A stretch of 64,000 bases of DNA, from positions 1 to 64,000 of the forward strand of contig NZ_QNQU01000016.1 in NCBI RefSeq assembly GCF_003315595.1. Direction: 5' to 3'. The position numbers and the translations under genes are program-made. The notes under the pieces were generated by a model. The model saw nothing but the letters and a program-made list of their open reading frames with translations, did no database searches and had not been told where the DNA came from. Positions 34,416 to 43,284 of the stretch are shown here, one piece after another (position 1 is the first letter of the stretch; the number at the start of each line of letters is the position of its first letter). Source of the stretch: Pedobacter miscanthi. Lineage in GTDB: Bacteria; Bacteroidota; Bacteroidia; Sphingobacteriales; Sphingobacteriaceae.

Positions 34416-35825
34416 TTATTTCAACCTTAACAATACTACATTCTCTACATGCTGTGTATGCGGGAACATATCAACCGGTTTAATGCGAACAACATCGTAT
34501 TTTTCTTTTAACAGTTCCAGATCACGTGCCTGCGTAGCTGCGTTGCAACTTACATACACAATTTTCTCCGATTCCATTTCCAGCAAGCGTTGTACCACAT
34601 CTGCATGCATACCTGCACGTGGTGGATCGGTAATGACCACATCAGGTTTACCATGTGCCAGAATAAATTCTGAAGTAAGAATATCCTTCATGTCTCCGGC
34701 ATAAAAGATCGTATTATCAATCCCGTTCAGCTCGGAGTTAAATTTTGCATCCTCAATAGCGGTTGGCACATACTCTACTCCTACCACCTGTTTTACATTT
34801 TTTGCGATAAAATTTGCGATGGTTCCGGCACCTGTGTATAAATCGTATACCAGTTCATCGCCTTTAAAACCCGCGAAATCTCTTGTGATTTTATAAAGTT
34901 CAAAAGCCTGTTCAGAATTGGTCTGGTAAAAAGATTTTACCCCGATTTTAAACCGGATACCGTCCATTTCTTCGAAAATATGATCGCGACCGGCGAAAAC
35001 CACCACATCCTGATCAAAAATAGTATCGTTTTTCTTTTGGTTAACGATGTATAACAATGAAGTAATCTGCGGAAATTCATTTTTAAGGAATTCCATTAAA
35101 CCATTAACCTGTGCCTGCTCCGGATAAGCAAAAACTACGGCCACCATCACTTCACCAGTGGTAGAAGTACGGATAATCAGGTTGCGTAAAACACCTTCGT
35201 GATTACGGAGATCGTAAAACGACAAACCATTTTCCAACGCATATTTGCGAACGGCATTTCTGATCGAATTAGAAGGTTCGTCCTGAAGATAACAATGTTC
35301 GATATCTAAAATTTTATCGAAACGCAACGGTACGTGAAAACCCAATGCATTCATATCGAAATCTTCATCGCGTTCTACATCGGTTTTCTCTAACCAGCGT
35401 TTGTTCGAAAAAGTAAATTCGAGCTTATTGCGATAATATCTGTTCTTTGCCGAACCTAAAATAGGCTCAGTACCCGAGGTATCGATTTTGCCCAGGCGTT
35501 GTAAAGCAGCCTCAACATTTTTTTGTTTAAATTTTAATTGCGAGTCGTAACCCATATGTTGCCATTTGCAACCACCACAGGTTCCGAAATGAGGACAAAA
35601 TGGATCGGTACGCAATGCCGATTTTTCGTGCAGCTGTTCAATTATGGCTTCAGCAAAATTCTTTTTCTTTTTGGTTAAGCGTACATCTGCCACATCGCCG
35701 GGAACAGCTTTATCAACAAAAATCACCAATTCGTCGGCTTTACCAACACCTTTTCCTTCTTCAGCGATATCGATTATATGTACATTTGGAACTATCGTTA
35801 CCGTACCTGGTTTTTTTCTACTCAT
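34416..35825 (-). CDS. rlmD: 23S rRNA (uracil-5-)-methyltransferase RlmD/RumA family
   Basis: About 469 aa from ATG 35825 (MSRKKPGTVTI), preferred over the upstream ATG at 35846. A TRAM domain (~1-65) is followed by Fe-S cysteines FCPHFGTCGGCKWQH and the SAM methyltransferase with YTGAGTIANFIA, ITDPPRAGMHADVV and catalytic cysteine VSCNAATQARDL. It makes m5U in 23S rRNA. It may correspond to RlmD or RlmCD; position specificity cannot be read from the sequence. Confidence 0.92.
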   Translation of the reverse strand: MSRKKPGTVTIVPNVHIIDIAEEGKGVGKADELVIFVDKAVPGDVADVRLTKKKKNFAEAIIEQLHEKSALRTDPFCPHFGTCGGCKWQHMGYDSQLKFKQKNVEAALQRLGKIDTSGTEPILGSAKNRYYRNKLEFTFSNKRWLEKTDVERDEDFDMNALGFHVPLRFDKILDIEHCYLQDEPSNSIRNAVRKYALENGLSFYDLRNHEGVLRNLIIRTSTTGEVMVAVVFAYPEQAQVNGLMEFLKNEFPQITSLLYIVNQKKNDTIFDQDVVVFAGRDHIFEEMDGIRFKIGVKSFYQTNSEQAFELYKITRDFAGFKGDELVYDLYTGAGTIANFIAKNVKQVVGVEYVPTAIEDAKFNSELNGIDNTIFYAGDMKDILTSEFILAHGKPDVVITDPPRAGMHADVVQRLLEMESEKIVYVSCNAATQARDLELLKEKYDVVRIKPVDMFPHTQHVENVVLLRLK

Positions 35826-36023
35826 TATTTTGCAAAGATAAGGCAAAAGCCTGAAAGACTAAAGCTGAAAGGGAAAAGTAAGAATGAGTATAAATAACCT
35901 GCTTGAGAAAGGCTGAAGGTTGGAGGCAGAAAGCAGAAAGGTTTAATATGCCAATAGAAAAAAATAGACAATATCAACCTGATCGAACTAGATTTGTCCG
36001 TTTTAAAATTCAGATTTTAAAAA

Positions 36024-36134
36024 TTATTTTCCAAAAAATTTAAACGCGGCTCCCCAGAAACCATCCAGCCAGTTAAATTTTAGGTCAAATTTTTCATCTA
36101 CCTGTACTGAAAACTCTAATATTTCTTTGCTCAT
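36024..36134 (-). CDS. Candidate small protein, 36 aa
   Basis: Starts ATG 36134, stop 36024-36026; MSKEILEFSVQVDEKFDLKF begins a 36-residue peptide rich in Phe/Trp at the C-terminal half (NWLDGFWGAAFKFFGK). An acidic N-half and amphipathic C-half look protein-like. It sits alone in a 508-bp spacer (35826-36333). On the minus strand a TTTG and a TAnnnTTTG-like box precede it by about 40-70 nt. Family unknown; it may be a membrane-active or regulatory peptide. Confidence 0.4.
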   Translation of the reverse strand: MSKEILEFSVQVDEKFDLKFNWLDGFWGAAFKFFGK

Positions 36135-36333
36135 GATAAAAAACCTATCTATTTAAGCAATAATACAAAATTTATACCAAAAACCAAAACGGTACAAATT
36201 AACTTTATGTTAATTTGTACGTGGAATAATCAAATCGGCCTGATTAATTTTGAAATTTGATTGTAACTAATTTAATAGGCACTATAATGTAACGAATAAA
36301 CTTTCACCATGTCTTAAAAACAAATAAAAGTCT

Positions 36334-37389
36334 ATGAACAAACATTATAAAAGTACCACCGTTATTTTTTTAATCACATTTTTAACAGGACTGCAAACAT
36401 TTGCACAAAATAATAGAGCAGCGGCCTTAATAAATACCTTTTTAGAAGAAGCAAATCGATCAGGTGTTTTCAATGGAAACATATTAATTGCCGATCATGG
36501 AGAAGTAATCGTCAGAAAGGCAATCGGATATGCAGATGCATCAAAAAATATTCCCCTTACCACATCATACCGCTTTCACATCGGGTCTGTATCAAAAGAA
36601 TTTGATGCAGTAGGGATCATGATGCTTCAAGAACAGGGTAAGCTCAGCATAAATGATAAAGTATCTAAATTTTTCCCAGAGTTACATGCCTGGGCAAAAA
36701 AAATAAGCGTCAAGAACCTATTGCAGTATACCAGCGGATTACCAGATATTAAATACCAGACGGTTCATAGTGATGCTGATAACTGGAAAGATCTCCAAAG
36801 ATTACAAAAACTGGATTTCGAGCCTGGAATCAGTTATGCTTATAATAACAACAATACTTTTTTACGCAGACAGATCATTGAAAAAATAACAGGTATCTCT
36901 TTTAACCAATTCGTACTGCAGGATATGCTCAAAGTGGCAGGTATAAAAAATGGTGTATTAGATCCTTCTGAAACCGACTCATTGATAGCCAGATCTTTCA
37001 ATAATGACTTTAAACAGGATGGTTTGGAAGTACCTATTTCTGGTTGGACATGTTTAACGATAGACGATCTTTACAAATGGTCGCAGTGTATCAACAATTT
37101 TTGCCTGATCAACCCCGCATCAACGCACAAAATCATTACTCCAGTTTCCATTGATAAGCAATCTGGCCTGGGTGGTGGCAGGATGAAAGGCAACAGGGTT
37201 ATCACACATACACACGATGGCACCGCTTTACATTACCAGGCACTAGAACTAACTGACGCGACCAAAGGAAGGGCCATTATCATCCTTTCTAATCAAAGGC
37301 AGGGAAATGTTTATGATATTGCAACTGCGATACAAGCAATTTTAGATAATAAGCCTTATCAGGCATTATCAAAAAACAGCTCTAAATAA
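36334..37389 (+). CDS. Secreted serine hydrolase, beta-lactamase/DD-peptidase fold
   Basis: 351 aa with a signal peptide ending TFAQ. The SxxK nucleophile is Ser85-Val-Ser-Lys88 (HIGSVSKEF), the YxN motif lies in SYAYNNNN, and a GxHTHDG segment corresponds to the third (HxG/KTG) motif. This is the PF00144 class C-like family. It could be a DD-peptidase, esterase or lactamase; no resistance role can be inferred. It precedes DoxX on the same strand. Confidence 0.9.
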   Translation: MNKHYKSTTVIFLITFLTGLQTFAQNNRAAALINTFLEEANRSGVFNGNILIADHGEVIVRKAIGYADASKNIPLTTSYRFHIGSVSKEFDAVGIMMLQEQGKLSINDKVSKFFPELHAWAKKISVKNLLQYTSGLPDIKYQTVHSDADNWKDLQRLQKLDFEPGISYAYNNNNTFLRRQIIEKITGISFNQFVLQDMLKVAGIKNGVLDPSETDSLIARSFNNDFKQDGLEVPISGWTCLTIDDLYKWSQCINNFCLINPASTHKIITPVSIDKQSGLGGGRMKGNRVITHTHDGTALHYQALELTDATKGRAIIILSNQRQGNVYDIATAIQAILDNKPYQALSKNSSK

Positions 37390-37470
37390 CTAACATTCAA
37401 AACAATAAGGTTTCATTATTTGATTTTATGATATAATTCCGTAACTTAATATATCATTCACATAAAAAAT

Positions 37471-37475
37471 GGAGG
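37471..37475 (+). promoter_or_regulatory. Shine-Dalgarno-like GGAGG before the DoxX gene
   Basis: GGAGG lies 6 nt before the ATG at 37482 and decides that start. Such a motif is unusual here, as neighbouring starts lack one. A TATAAT-like word lies at about 37430-37435 upstream. Confidence 0.5.
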
Positions 37476-37481
37476 TTCACT

Positions 37482-37940
37482 ATGAACGTTATCCGTAAAA
37501 TTGAACATTGGGGAGATGTTCATCACTCAAAATGGCTGGATTATCTGCGCATTATCCTTGGCCTGGTCATTTTTGGAAAAGGTGTTTCTTTTATCAGCGA
37601 CACATCTGTACTTCAGAATATGATCACACAAAACAATGTATTTGGTTTTTCAGGAGTACTGATCAGTGTAGCCATCCATGTTGTTGCTTTTGCACATCTG
37701 GTTGGTGGTATTTTAATTACACTAGGGTTGGTAACCCGCTTTGCGGTGGTTATACAGATCCCGATCTTGCTGTTTGCCGTGTTTTTTATTAACCTTACAC
37801 CAGGTTTCTCTACACCAAATTCTGAATTATGGTTTTCGGTGCTGGTGTTGTTTCTGCTTATCACGTTTTGGGTGGTTGGATCTGGTCCGTTATCGGTTGA
37901 TGAAGGATTAAAAAACAAAACAGGTAAGCGTTACGCATAA
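37482..37940 (+). CDS. DoxX-family membrane protein
   Basis: 152 aa with four transmembrane helices: LRIILGLVIFGKGVSFI, SVAIHVVAFAHLVGGILITLGL, QIPILLFAVFFINL and SVLVLFLLITFWVVG. DoxX-like proteins are linked to redox or quinol functions but are poorly defined. The start is set by a clear GGAGG 6 nt upstream. It follows the serine hydrolase by 92 nt. Confidence 0.88.
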   Translation: MNVIRKIEHWGDVHHSKWLDYLRIILGLVIFGKGVSFISDTSVLQNMITQNNVFGFSGVLISVAIHVVAFAHLVGGILITLGLVTRFAVVIQIPILLFAVFFINLTPGFSTPNSELWFSVLVLFLLITFWVVGSGPLSVDEGLKNKTGKRYA

Positions 37941-37985
37941 GCAAGCTTAAATATTCTTAGTATCTTTCGTTTTTACAGATAAATC

Positions 37986-39689
37986 ATGAAAACGAAGATA
38001 CTTTTTATACTGCTTTTTGCGGGATTGTCGGGTTATGCCCAGAATCCTACAGACAATTATTTCAGATTAACACGCACTGGTTTCAATGAAAAAAATGCTT
38101 ATGAGACCACTGGTTTTGTAGAGCAATACTTTCGTGTACCGGGCAATACCGGTTTTAATGCCAGCATCCATTACGTTGAAAATATCCTTAAAAAAGCTGG
38201 TTTTGTAGAACAGAAACAAAACGAATTTGAAGCACCTTTAACCTATCGCATCGAAAAAAGAGCGATGAAAAACAATACCTGGGAACCTGTTGATGCCAAT
38301 ATCGATATTGTTGGAGAACCCCAGCCGCTTATTTCTTTTAAAACGAACCGCAACATGATCCCCATCAACTGTGTTTCAACACCGGTTGGTGGAGTTACGG
38401 CCAATGTGGTTTTTATTGAGAAGATAAATCCGGCAGAAATAGAAAAAATGGACCTTAAAGGAAAAATTCTGTTTTCAGAGAATAATCCATCACGTTTACT
38501 TCAAATCGCAACCAAAGCAGGCGCGATAGGTGTTTTGGGTTATTCGATGCCAAAATATACCCAGCCAGAAATTCATCAAACTTCTATTCAGTTTGGCAGT
38601 ATGAAAGCCAACAGCGAAGTATGGACTTTGCTCCTTTCTTATACCGCTAAAGAAAAACTAAAAGCAAGCTGTTTAAAAGGTGAGACGAAATTAAAGGTAA
38701 ATATCCAGACCAAAATCTACCCTTCGGAAGAGTTAACCATTGTGGCAAATGTTAAGGGCAGTGTAAACCCTACCGAGCGTTTTGTATTCAGTGCGCATGT
38801 ACAGGAGCCAGGAGCTAATGATAATGCCAGCGGAGTGGGTACACTGGCTGAAATGGCGAGATTAACGGCTGAACTGTACCAGGCAAAAAAAATCAGCCCA
38901 AAGCGTACTTTAACCTTTTTGTGGGGGGATGAAATTGTATCAACCAGAAGATATATTACCGAAGATACTACCCGTGCTAAAGGCATTTTATGGGGTATGA
39001 GTTTAGATATGGTTGGAGAAGACACAAAGAAAACCGGAGGTTCTTTCCTGATCGAAAAGATGCCCGATCCATCCGCCATCTGGACAAGAGGGACAGACAA
39101 ACACACCGAATGGGGCGCTGGCGATGTAGGTGAAAAAGAACTCTTTCCTCATTATTTTAACGATTTTATTTTCGACATCTGTAAAACACAGGGCAAATTT
39201 GCCAACTGGACGGTTAATTACAATCCTTTTGAAGGCGGCAGTGATCATACCCCGTTTTTACAGCATAAAATTCCAGGGTTATTGATGTGGCACTTTACCG
39301 ATGTATTTTACCATACGGATAACGACAGGATTGACAAAGTTTCGCCAACTGAAATGAAAAACGTTGGCATAAGTGGCTTAACTGCTGCTTATACTTTAAT
39401 TTCGGCAGACGAGAGTACCGCTACGGCTACCGTTTCGCAGGTTAAAGCCGATGCCTTGGTACGTTTAAAAACCGAATTTGAACTAAGCAAAAAAGCAATA
39501 GCCGAAGGAAAAGCTGCTGCAGATGAAAAACACATTATCGAAGTTTGGTGCAAATGGTATGTGGATGCTTTGGCAACCATTAATAAAATGCCGGTAAAAA
39601 CAGAAACAACAAGGGTTGGTTCGGCAATTAAATTTGCCACAAACGAGATCGAAAAACAAGCTAAAGTGTATCTGGAGGAGTTGAAATAG
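37986..39689 (+). CDS. Secreted M28-family aminopeptidase
   Basis: 567 aa with a signal peptide ending GYAQ. The order is: N-terminal region, PA-like insert (~150-250), then the M28 zinc site: FSAHVQEPGANDNASGVGT (His, Asp), LWGDEIV (catalytic Glu), LDMVGED (Asp) and GGSDHTPFL (His). It would release N-terminal amino acids from peptides in the periplasm or outside the cell. Its stop is 1 nt from the stop of the convergent RhuM-Fic gene. Confidence 0.9.
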   Translation: MKTKILFILLFAGLSGYAQNPTDNYFRLTRTGFNEKNAYETTGFVEQYFRVPGNTGFNASIHYVENILKKAGFVEQKQNEFEAPLTYRIEKRAMKNNTWEPVDANIDIVGEPQPLISFKTNRNMIPINCVSTPVGGVTANVVFIEKINPAEIEKMDLKGKILFSENNPSRLLQIATKAGAIGVLGYSMPKYTQPEIHQTSIQFGSMKANSEVWTLLLSYTAKEKLKASCLKGETKLKVNIQTKIYPSEELTIVANVKGSVNPTERFVFSAHVQEPGANDNASGVGTLAEMARLTAELYQAKKISPKRTLTFLWGDEIVSTRRYITEDTTRAKGILWGMSLDMVGEDTKKTGGSFLIEKMPDPSAIWTRGTDKHTEWGAGDVGEKELFPHYFNDFIFDICKTQGKFANWTVNYNPFEGGSDHTPFLQHKIPGLLMWHFTDVFYHTDNDRIDKVSPTEMKNVGISGLTAAYTLISADESTATATVSQVKADALVRLKTEFELSKKAIAEGKAAADEKHIIEVWCKWYVDALATINKMPVKTETTRVGSAIKFATNEIEKQAKVYLEELK

Positions 39690-39690
39690 A

Positions 39691-40674
39691 TTAATTTTTA
39701 TAGTTAATCAAATTAATAACCACTTTAACCATCATTTCTTTTTCTTTGGGATCGCTCTCTGCTATAAGTAAGGTAAGGGCAACTAATGCATTGTCGGCAA
39801 CTCTTTTTGTACCGTCTTCTCGATAGAGCATCTTATTTTTATCCAAAAACCAAACGAATAAAAAGGCAGCGATCCGTTTATTGCCATCAGAAAAAGAATG
39901 ATTTTTAACTACAAAATACAATAGGTTAGCTGCTTTTTCTTCCATACTCGGATAAAGCTCTTCTCCGTCAAATGTTTGATAAATGGTATACAATGAACTT
40001 TTAAATGATTGATCCTTTTCATTGCCAAAAAGCTTGCTTCCACCAAATTTTACCCTTAAATCATCTATGGCTTCAAGTGCAGAATCGTAATCTATTTTAA
40101 AATCACCCCTATGGCCAGAAACTTCATTTTCTAGCTGCTGATGGTCGTAACGATCAAGAACATCTAAAGCATAAACATAATCTATAAGAATTTTAAAAGT
40201 ATCTTTTAGCTCATCATTATTAAGCAAGTGGCTATTTTGAACAGCACCAACCAACTTAATGGCCTGCTTCAATTCTATGAGTTGCTGGGTCTGTTCCTGT
40301 AATTTTTTATGATTTAAAGCATAGCCTTTTATTAAATAATCTTTTAAAATCTGGTTGGCCCATATTCTGAATTTCGTTCCCTCTACCGATTTTACCCGAT
40401 AACCTACAGAAATAACTACATCAAGTGAATAGTAAAATGTATTATAACTTTTACCATCCAAGGCAGTTGTCAAGGATTCCTTGACAACTGAATCTTTTAC
40501 AAGTTCATTTTCATTAAATATATTCTTAATGTGGAGACTTATATTCTGTTTAGTTTTATTAAAAAGCTGTTGCATCTGCTGCTGAGTAAGCCAAACAGTA
40601 TCATTACCGAAAACCACATCTATTGTCGGCAGTCCTTCTTCATTTTTATAAATTATAATTTCATCTTTAACCAT
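39691..40674 (-). CDS. RhuM-Fic/Doc fusion protein
   Basis: 327 aa. The N-terminal two thirds (1-~130) match the virulence-protein RhuM family (DTVWLTQQQMQQLFNKTKQNIS, RIWANQILKDYLIKGYALN), with a likely DNA-binding winged-helix look. The C-terminus carries a Fic/Doc motif HSFSDGNKR at 259-267; Lys rather than Gly-Arg in the last positions resembles Doc-type kinases more than AMP-transferases. No separate Phd antitoxin is adjacent. The target is unknown. Confidence 0.87.
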   Translation of the reverse strand: MVKDEIIIYKNEEGLPTIDVVFGNDTVWLTQQQMQQLFNKTKQNISLHIKNIFNENELVKDSVVKESLTTALDGKSYNTFYYSLDVVISVGYRVKSVEGTKFRIWANQILKDYLIKGYALNHKKLQEQTQQLIELKQAIKLVGAVQNSHLLNNDELKDTFKILIDYVYALDVLDRYDHQQLENEVSGHRGDFKIDYDSALEAIDDLRVKFGGSKLFGNEKDQSFKSSLYTIYQTFDGEELYPSMEEKAANLLYFVVKNHSFSDGNKRIAAFLFVWFLDKNKMLYREDGTKRVADNALVALTLLIAESDPKEKEMMVKVVINLINYKN

Positions 40675-40713
40675 CGCTTTAAGTTAGTAAAATATTTAAC
40701 CTATTTTCGCATT

Positions 40714-42201
40714 ATGTCTAAACCAAAAGCCATAGTTATCGGTGCGGGTATCGCCGGGATTGCATCTGCCATCCGCCTTGCGGTTAAGGGATACGAAGTT
40801 GATATTTTCGAAGCCAATTCAAAACCGGGCGGTAAACTGGGTGAAATAAAAATGAATGGTTTCAGGTTTGATACTGGTCCGAGTCTTTTTACCATGCCAC
40901 AATACGTGGATGAACTTTTTAAACTGGCGGGTAAAAATCCTGAAGATTATTTTGAATACATTAAACTAAAAGAAGTTTGCCGCTATTTTTATGAGGATGG
41001 ATTAAAATTAAAAGCCACCGCAGATCTTGATAATTTTGCGAAAGATATAGAAGCAAAAACCAGTTCAACTGCAGCAGAAGTTAAACATTACCTCAAAAAA
41101 AGTGAAACCATTTACGAGGTTACCCATCGTGTATTTTTAGAAAGGAGTTTGCACAAGCTTAAAAGTTACCTGCATTGGGATACTTTAAAATCAATTTTCC
41201 GCTTTGGCCAGATTGATGCCTTTAGGACACAGGCAAAAGCTAACCACTCATTTTTTAAAGACGAACGGATTACGCAACTTTTTAACCGTTATGCTACTTA
41301 TAATGGCTCCGATCCCTATCAGGCACCGGCTACATTAAATGTAATTCCACATTTCGAGTATCATTTTGGCGCTTTTCTGCCTAAAAACGGAATGTACAGT
41401 ATTATTACGGCCCTGGTGAAACTGGCAGAAGAACTGGGAATCAGGTTTCATTATGGCCAAAAAGTTGAAGAAATTTTATACACCAATAACGGTAAACCCA
41501 AAATACAAGGGGTAAAGGTTAACGATAAAAACTACCAGGCAGATGTAGTGGTTTCTAATCTCGATATCTGGTTTACCTATAAAAACCTGCTTAAAAACCT
41601 TCCCGAACCTAAAAAATTATTAAACCAGGAACGCAGCAGTTCCGCCTTGATTTTTTACTGGGGTATGGATGGCAATTATAGCGACTTAGGCCTGCATAAC
41701 ATCTTTTTCAGCAAAGATTACCAAAGTGAATTTAATGCCATCTGGAAAGATAAAACCATTTGCGCCGATCCTACCGTTTACATCAATATTACCTCCAAAC
41801 ATATTAGGAATGATGCACCGGCAAATAGTGAAAATTGGTTTGTGATGATTAATGTGCCAGCCAACAACGGACAAAACTGGGATCAATTGATTAAGGAAGC
41901 CAGGGCAAATATTATTAAAAAACTCAACCGTATTTTAAACCGGAATATAGAAAAAGATATTGTTTCCGAACAAATCCTTGATCCCAGGAGCATTGAAAGC
42001 AAAACGGGCTCCTACCAGGGTTCTTTATATGGAAATAGTTCGAATAACCAGTTTTCTGCTTTTTTAAGGCACCCTAATTTTAGTTCGAAGGTTAAAAACC
42101 TATACTTCTGCGGAGGTAGTGTGCATCCGGGGGGAGGAATTCCTTTGGCGTTATTGTCGGCAAAGATAATAGACGACGATATTAGTTCAGTGGTTCATTA
42201 G
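40714..42201 (+). CDS. crtD: Carotenoid 3,4-desaturase / phytoene-desaturase family (CrtD-like)
   Basis: About 495 aa from ATG 40714 (MSKPKAIVIGAGIAGIASAIRL); the open frame extends to 40531 but overlaps the RhuM-Fic gene. The FAD motif is at the N-terminus; the C-terminal FCGGSVHPGGGIPLALLSAK is the CrtI/CrtD signature. GPSLFTMPQYVDELF and RYATYNGSDPYQAPATLNVIPH resemble CrtD, which desaturates C3'-C4' after CruF/CrtC hydration. A CrtI role cannot be excluded. The stop lies inside a 28-bp dispersed repeat. Confidence 0.82.
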   Translation: MSKPKAIVIGAGIAGIASAIRLAVKGYEVDIFEANSKPGGKLGEIKMNGFRFDTGPSLFTMPQYVDELFKLAGKNPEDYFEYIKLKEVCRYFYEDGLKLKATADLDNFAKDIEAKTSSTAAEVKHYLKKSETIYEVTHRVFLERSLHKLKSYLHWDTLKSIFRFGQIDAFRTQAKANHSFFKDERITQLFNRYATYNGSDPYQAPATLNVIPHFEYHFGAFLPKNGMYSIITALVKLAEELGIRFHYGQKVEEILYTNNGKPKIQGVKVNDKNYQADVVVSNLDIWFTYKNLLKNLPEPKKLLNQERSSSALIFYWGMDGNYSDLGLHNIFFSKDYQSEFNAIWKDKTICADPTVYINITSKHIRNDAPANSENWFVMINVPANNGQNWDQLIKEARANIIKKLNRILNRNIEKDIVSEQILDPRSIESKTGSYQGSLYGNSSNNQFSAFLRHPNFSSKVKNLYFCGGSVHPGGGIPLALLSAKIIDDDISSVVH

Positions 42202-42218
42202 CCATTGGTTTATTGGTT
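42191..42218. repeat. 28-bp dispersed repeat, copy 2, supplying the crtD stop
   Basis: 26/28 identical to 7319-7346. The TAG stop of the CrtD-like gene is at 42199-42201 within it, so the last codons (Val-His-stop) are repeat-derived. GGTTAACTG words and CCTTCGACTACGCTCAGG follow to 42260. Confidence 0.65.
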
Positions 42219-42287
42219 AACTGTTTACCCTTCGACTACGCTCAGGAGGTTAACTGACTCAAGCACTGGCGAAATAAGTCGACTAAG

Positions 42288-42315
42288 GACTGTGGACTAA
42301 AGACTGTGGACTAAA
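42288..42315. repeat. 14-bp perfect tandem repeat overlapping the aroK stop
   Basis: GACTGTGGACTAAA is present twice head to tail (42288-42301, 42302-42315). The second unit overlaps the aroK stop (42311-42313, TAG on the minus strand). Confidence 0.75.
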
Positions 42316-42814
42316 TAACCCCCTTAATCGCTTCTTCCAGCTTCTCTCCATCCAGATCAAATGCATCTACAATTATTTTTGCCTGGGTGTAAAAAGGATC
42401 ACGTTCCTGAAGTTTTTCTTTTATAAAGACCAAAAGTTGTTCATCATCCAGATCTTTAATCAAGGGACGTTTTTGGCGATTATGTAAACGCGACACCAAA
42501 GCTGCGGGTTCCATTTGCAGGTATACGGTTTCGCCATGTGCGTTCATCCATTCCATATTATCGAAAAAACAGGGTAATCCACCACCGGTAGCCACCACAC
42601 AAGTTTCGGGATAATCGTATGTTTTAAGCATTTCGCTTTCGTAATCACGGAAACCGCTTTCTCCAAATTCGGCAAAGTATTCTGCTATGGTTTTACCTGT
42701 TTTTGCAACAATTTCGGCATCCAGGTCAATTACGGGACAATCTAAACGATGCGCCAGTTGTTTCGCCTTGGTGCTTTTACCGCAGCCCATATATCCGATA
42801 AGGAAAATTTTCAT
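42311..42814 (-). CDS. aroK: Shikimate kinase
   Basis: 167 aa. Walker A GYMGCGKST is at 7-15, DLDAEI supplies Asp, GFRDYE supplies Arg for shikimate binding, and GGGLPCF is the GGG motif. It phosphorylates shikimate in aromatic amino acid synthesis. Its stop codon lies in a tandem repeat. The DinB gene is 20 nt upstream. Confidence 0.95.
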   Translation of the reverse strand: MKIFLIGYMGCGKSTKAKQLAHRLDCPVIDLDAEIVAKTGKTIAEYFAEFGESGFRDYESEMLKTYDYPETCVVATGGGLPCFFDNMEWMNAHGETVYLQMEPAALVSRLHNRQKRPLIKDLDDEQLLVFIKEKLQERDPFYTQAKIIVDAFDLDGEKLEEAIKGVI

Positions 42815-42834
42815 CTGTGTTTCTTATAGCCGAC

Positions 42835-43281
42835 CTATAATAAGTGGTCGCGTTTTAACATAATATAGTCGGTTACAGGTGGCGTAAAACCTGCCTTTTT
42901 CAACAAAGTTACAACCTGTCCGCGATGATAGGTAGAATGATTAAATAAATGAAATAAAATTTCATCTATACGGTTTTTATATTGATCACCTCTCGAATTA
43001 CTATACGAAATTATTTTGTCCAGAGCACTTTCGTTCAACACTGCCCTAATCAGTTTAAAATTATCAGCAGAAAGGCTTTCAAAATTCTCTTTTGGGTGGA
43101 TATCCCAAACACCATAAAGCGGCTGTAACCCCGAAATGCGTTGTGCCCAGATATGTTGCGCATTAAGCACATGACTGAACAATCTTTCTGCTTCAGGCAG
43201 TTTTATAGTCGCCTCTTTAAATATTTCGATAATCCGGCTATCCGCAAGCTCGGTATAACTGATGATTTCTTCTTCCTGCAT
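42835..43281 (-). CDS. DinB-like protein, second copy
   Basis: 148 aa DinB/YfiT-fold protein. The metal-ligand histidine pattern is AQHIWAQR near 43 and LFHLFNHSTYHRGQ near 110. It is only remotely similar to the DinB-like protein at 2863-3330. It lies 3 nt downstream of the permease gene and may be part of that operon. Substrate unknown. Confidence 0.82.
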   Translation of the reverse strand: MQEEEIISYTELADSRIIEIFKEATIKLPEAERLFSHVLNAQHIWAQRISGLQPLYGVWDIHPKENFESLSADNFKLIRAVLNESALDKIISYSNSRGDQYKNRIDEILFHLFNHSTYHRGQVVTLLKKAGFTPPVTDYIMLKRDHLL

Positions 43282-43284
43282 TTC

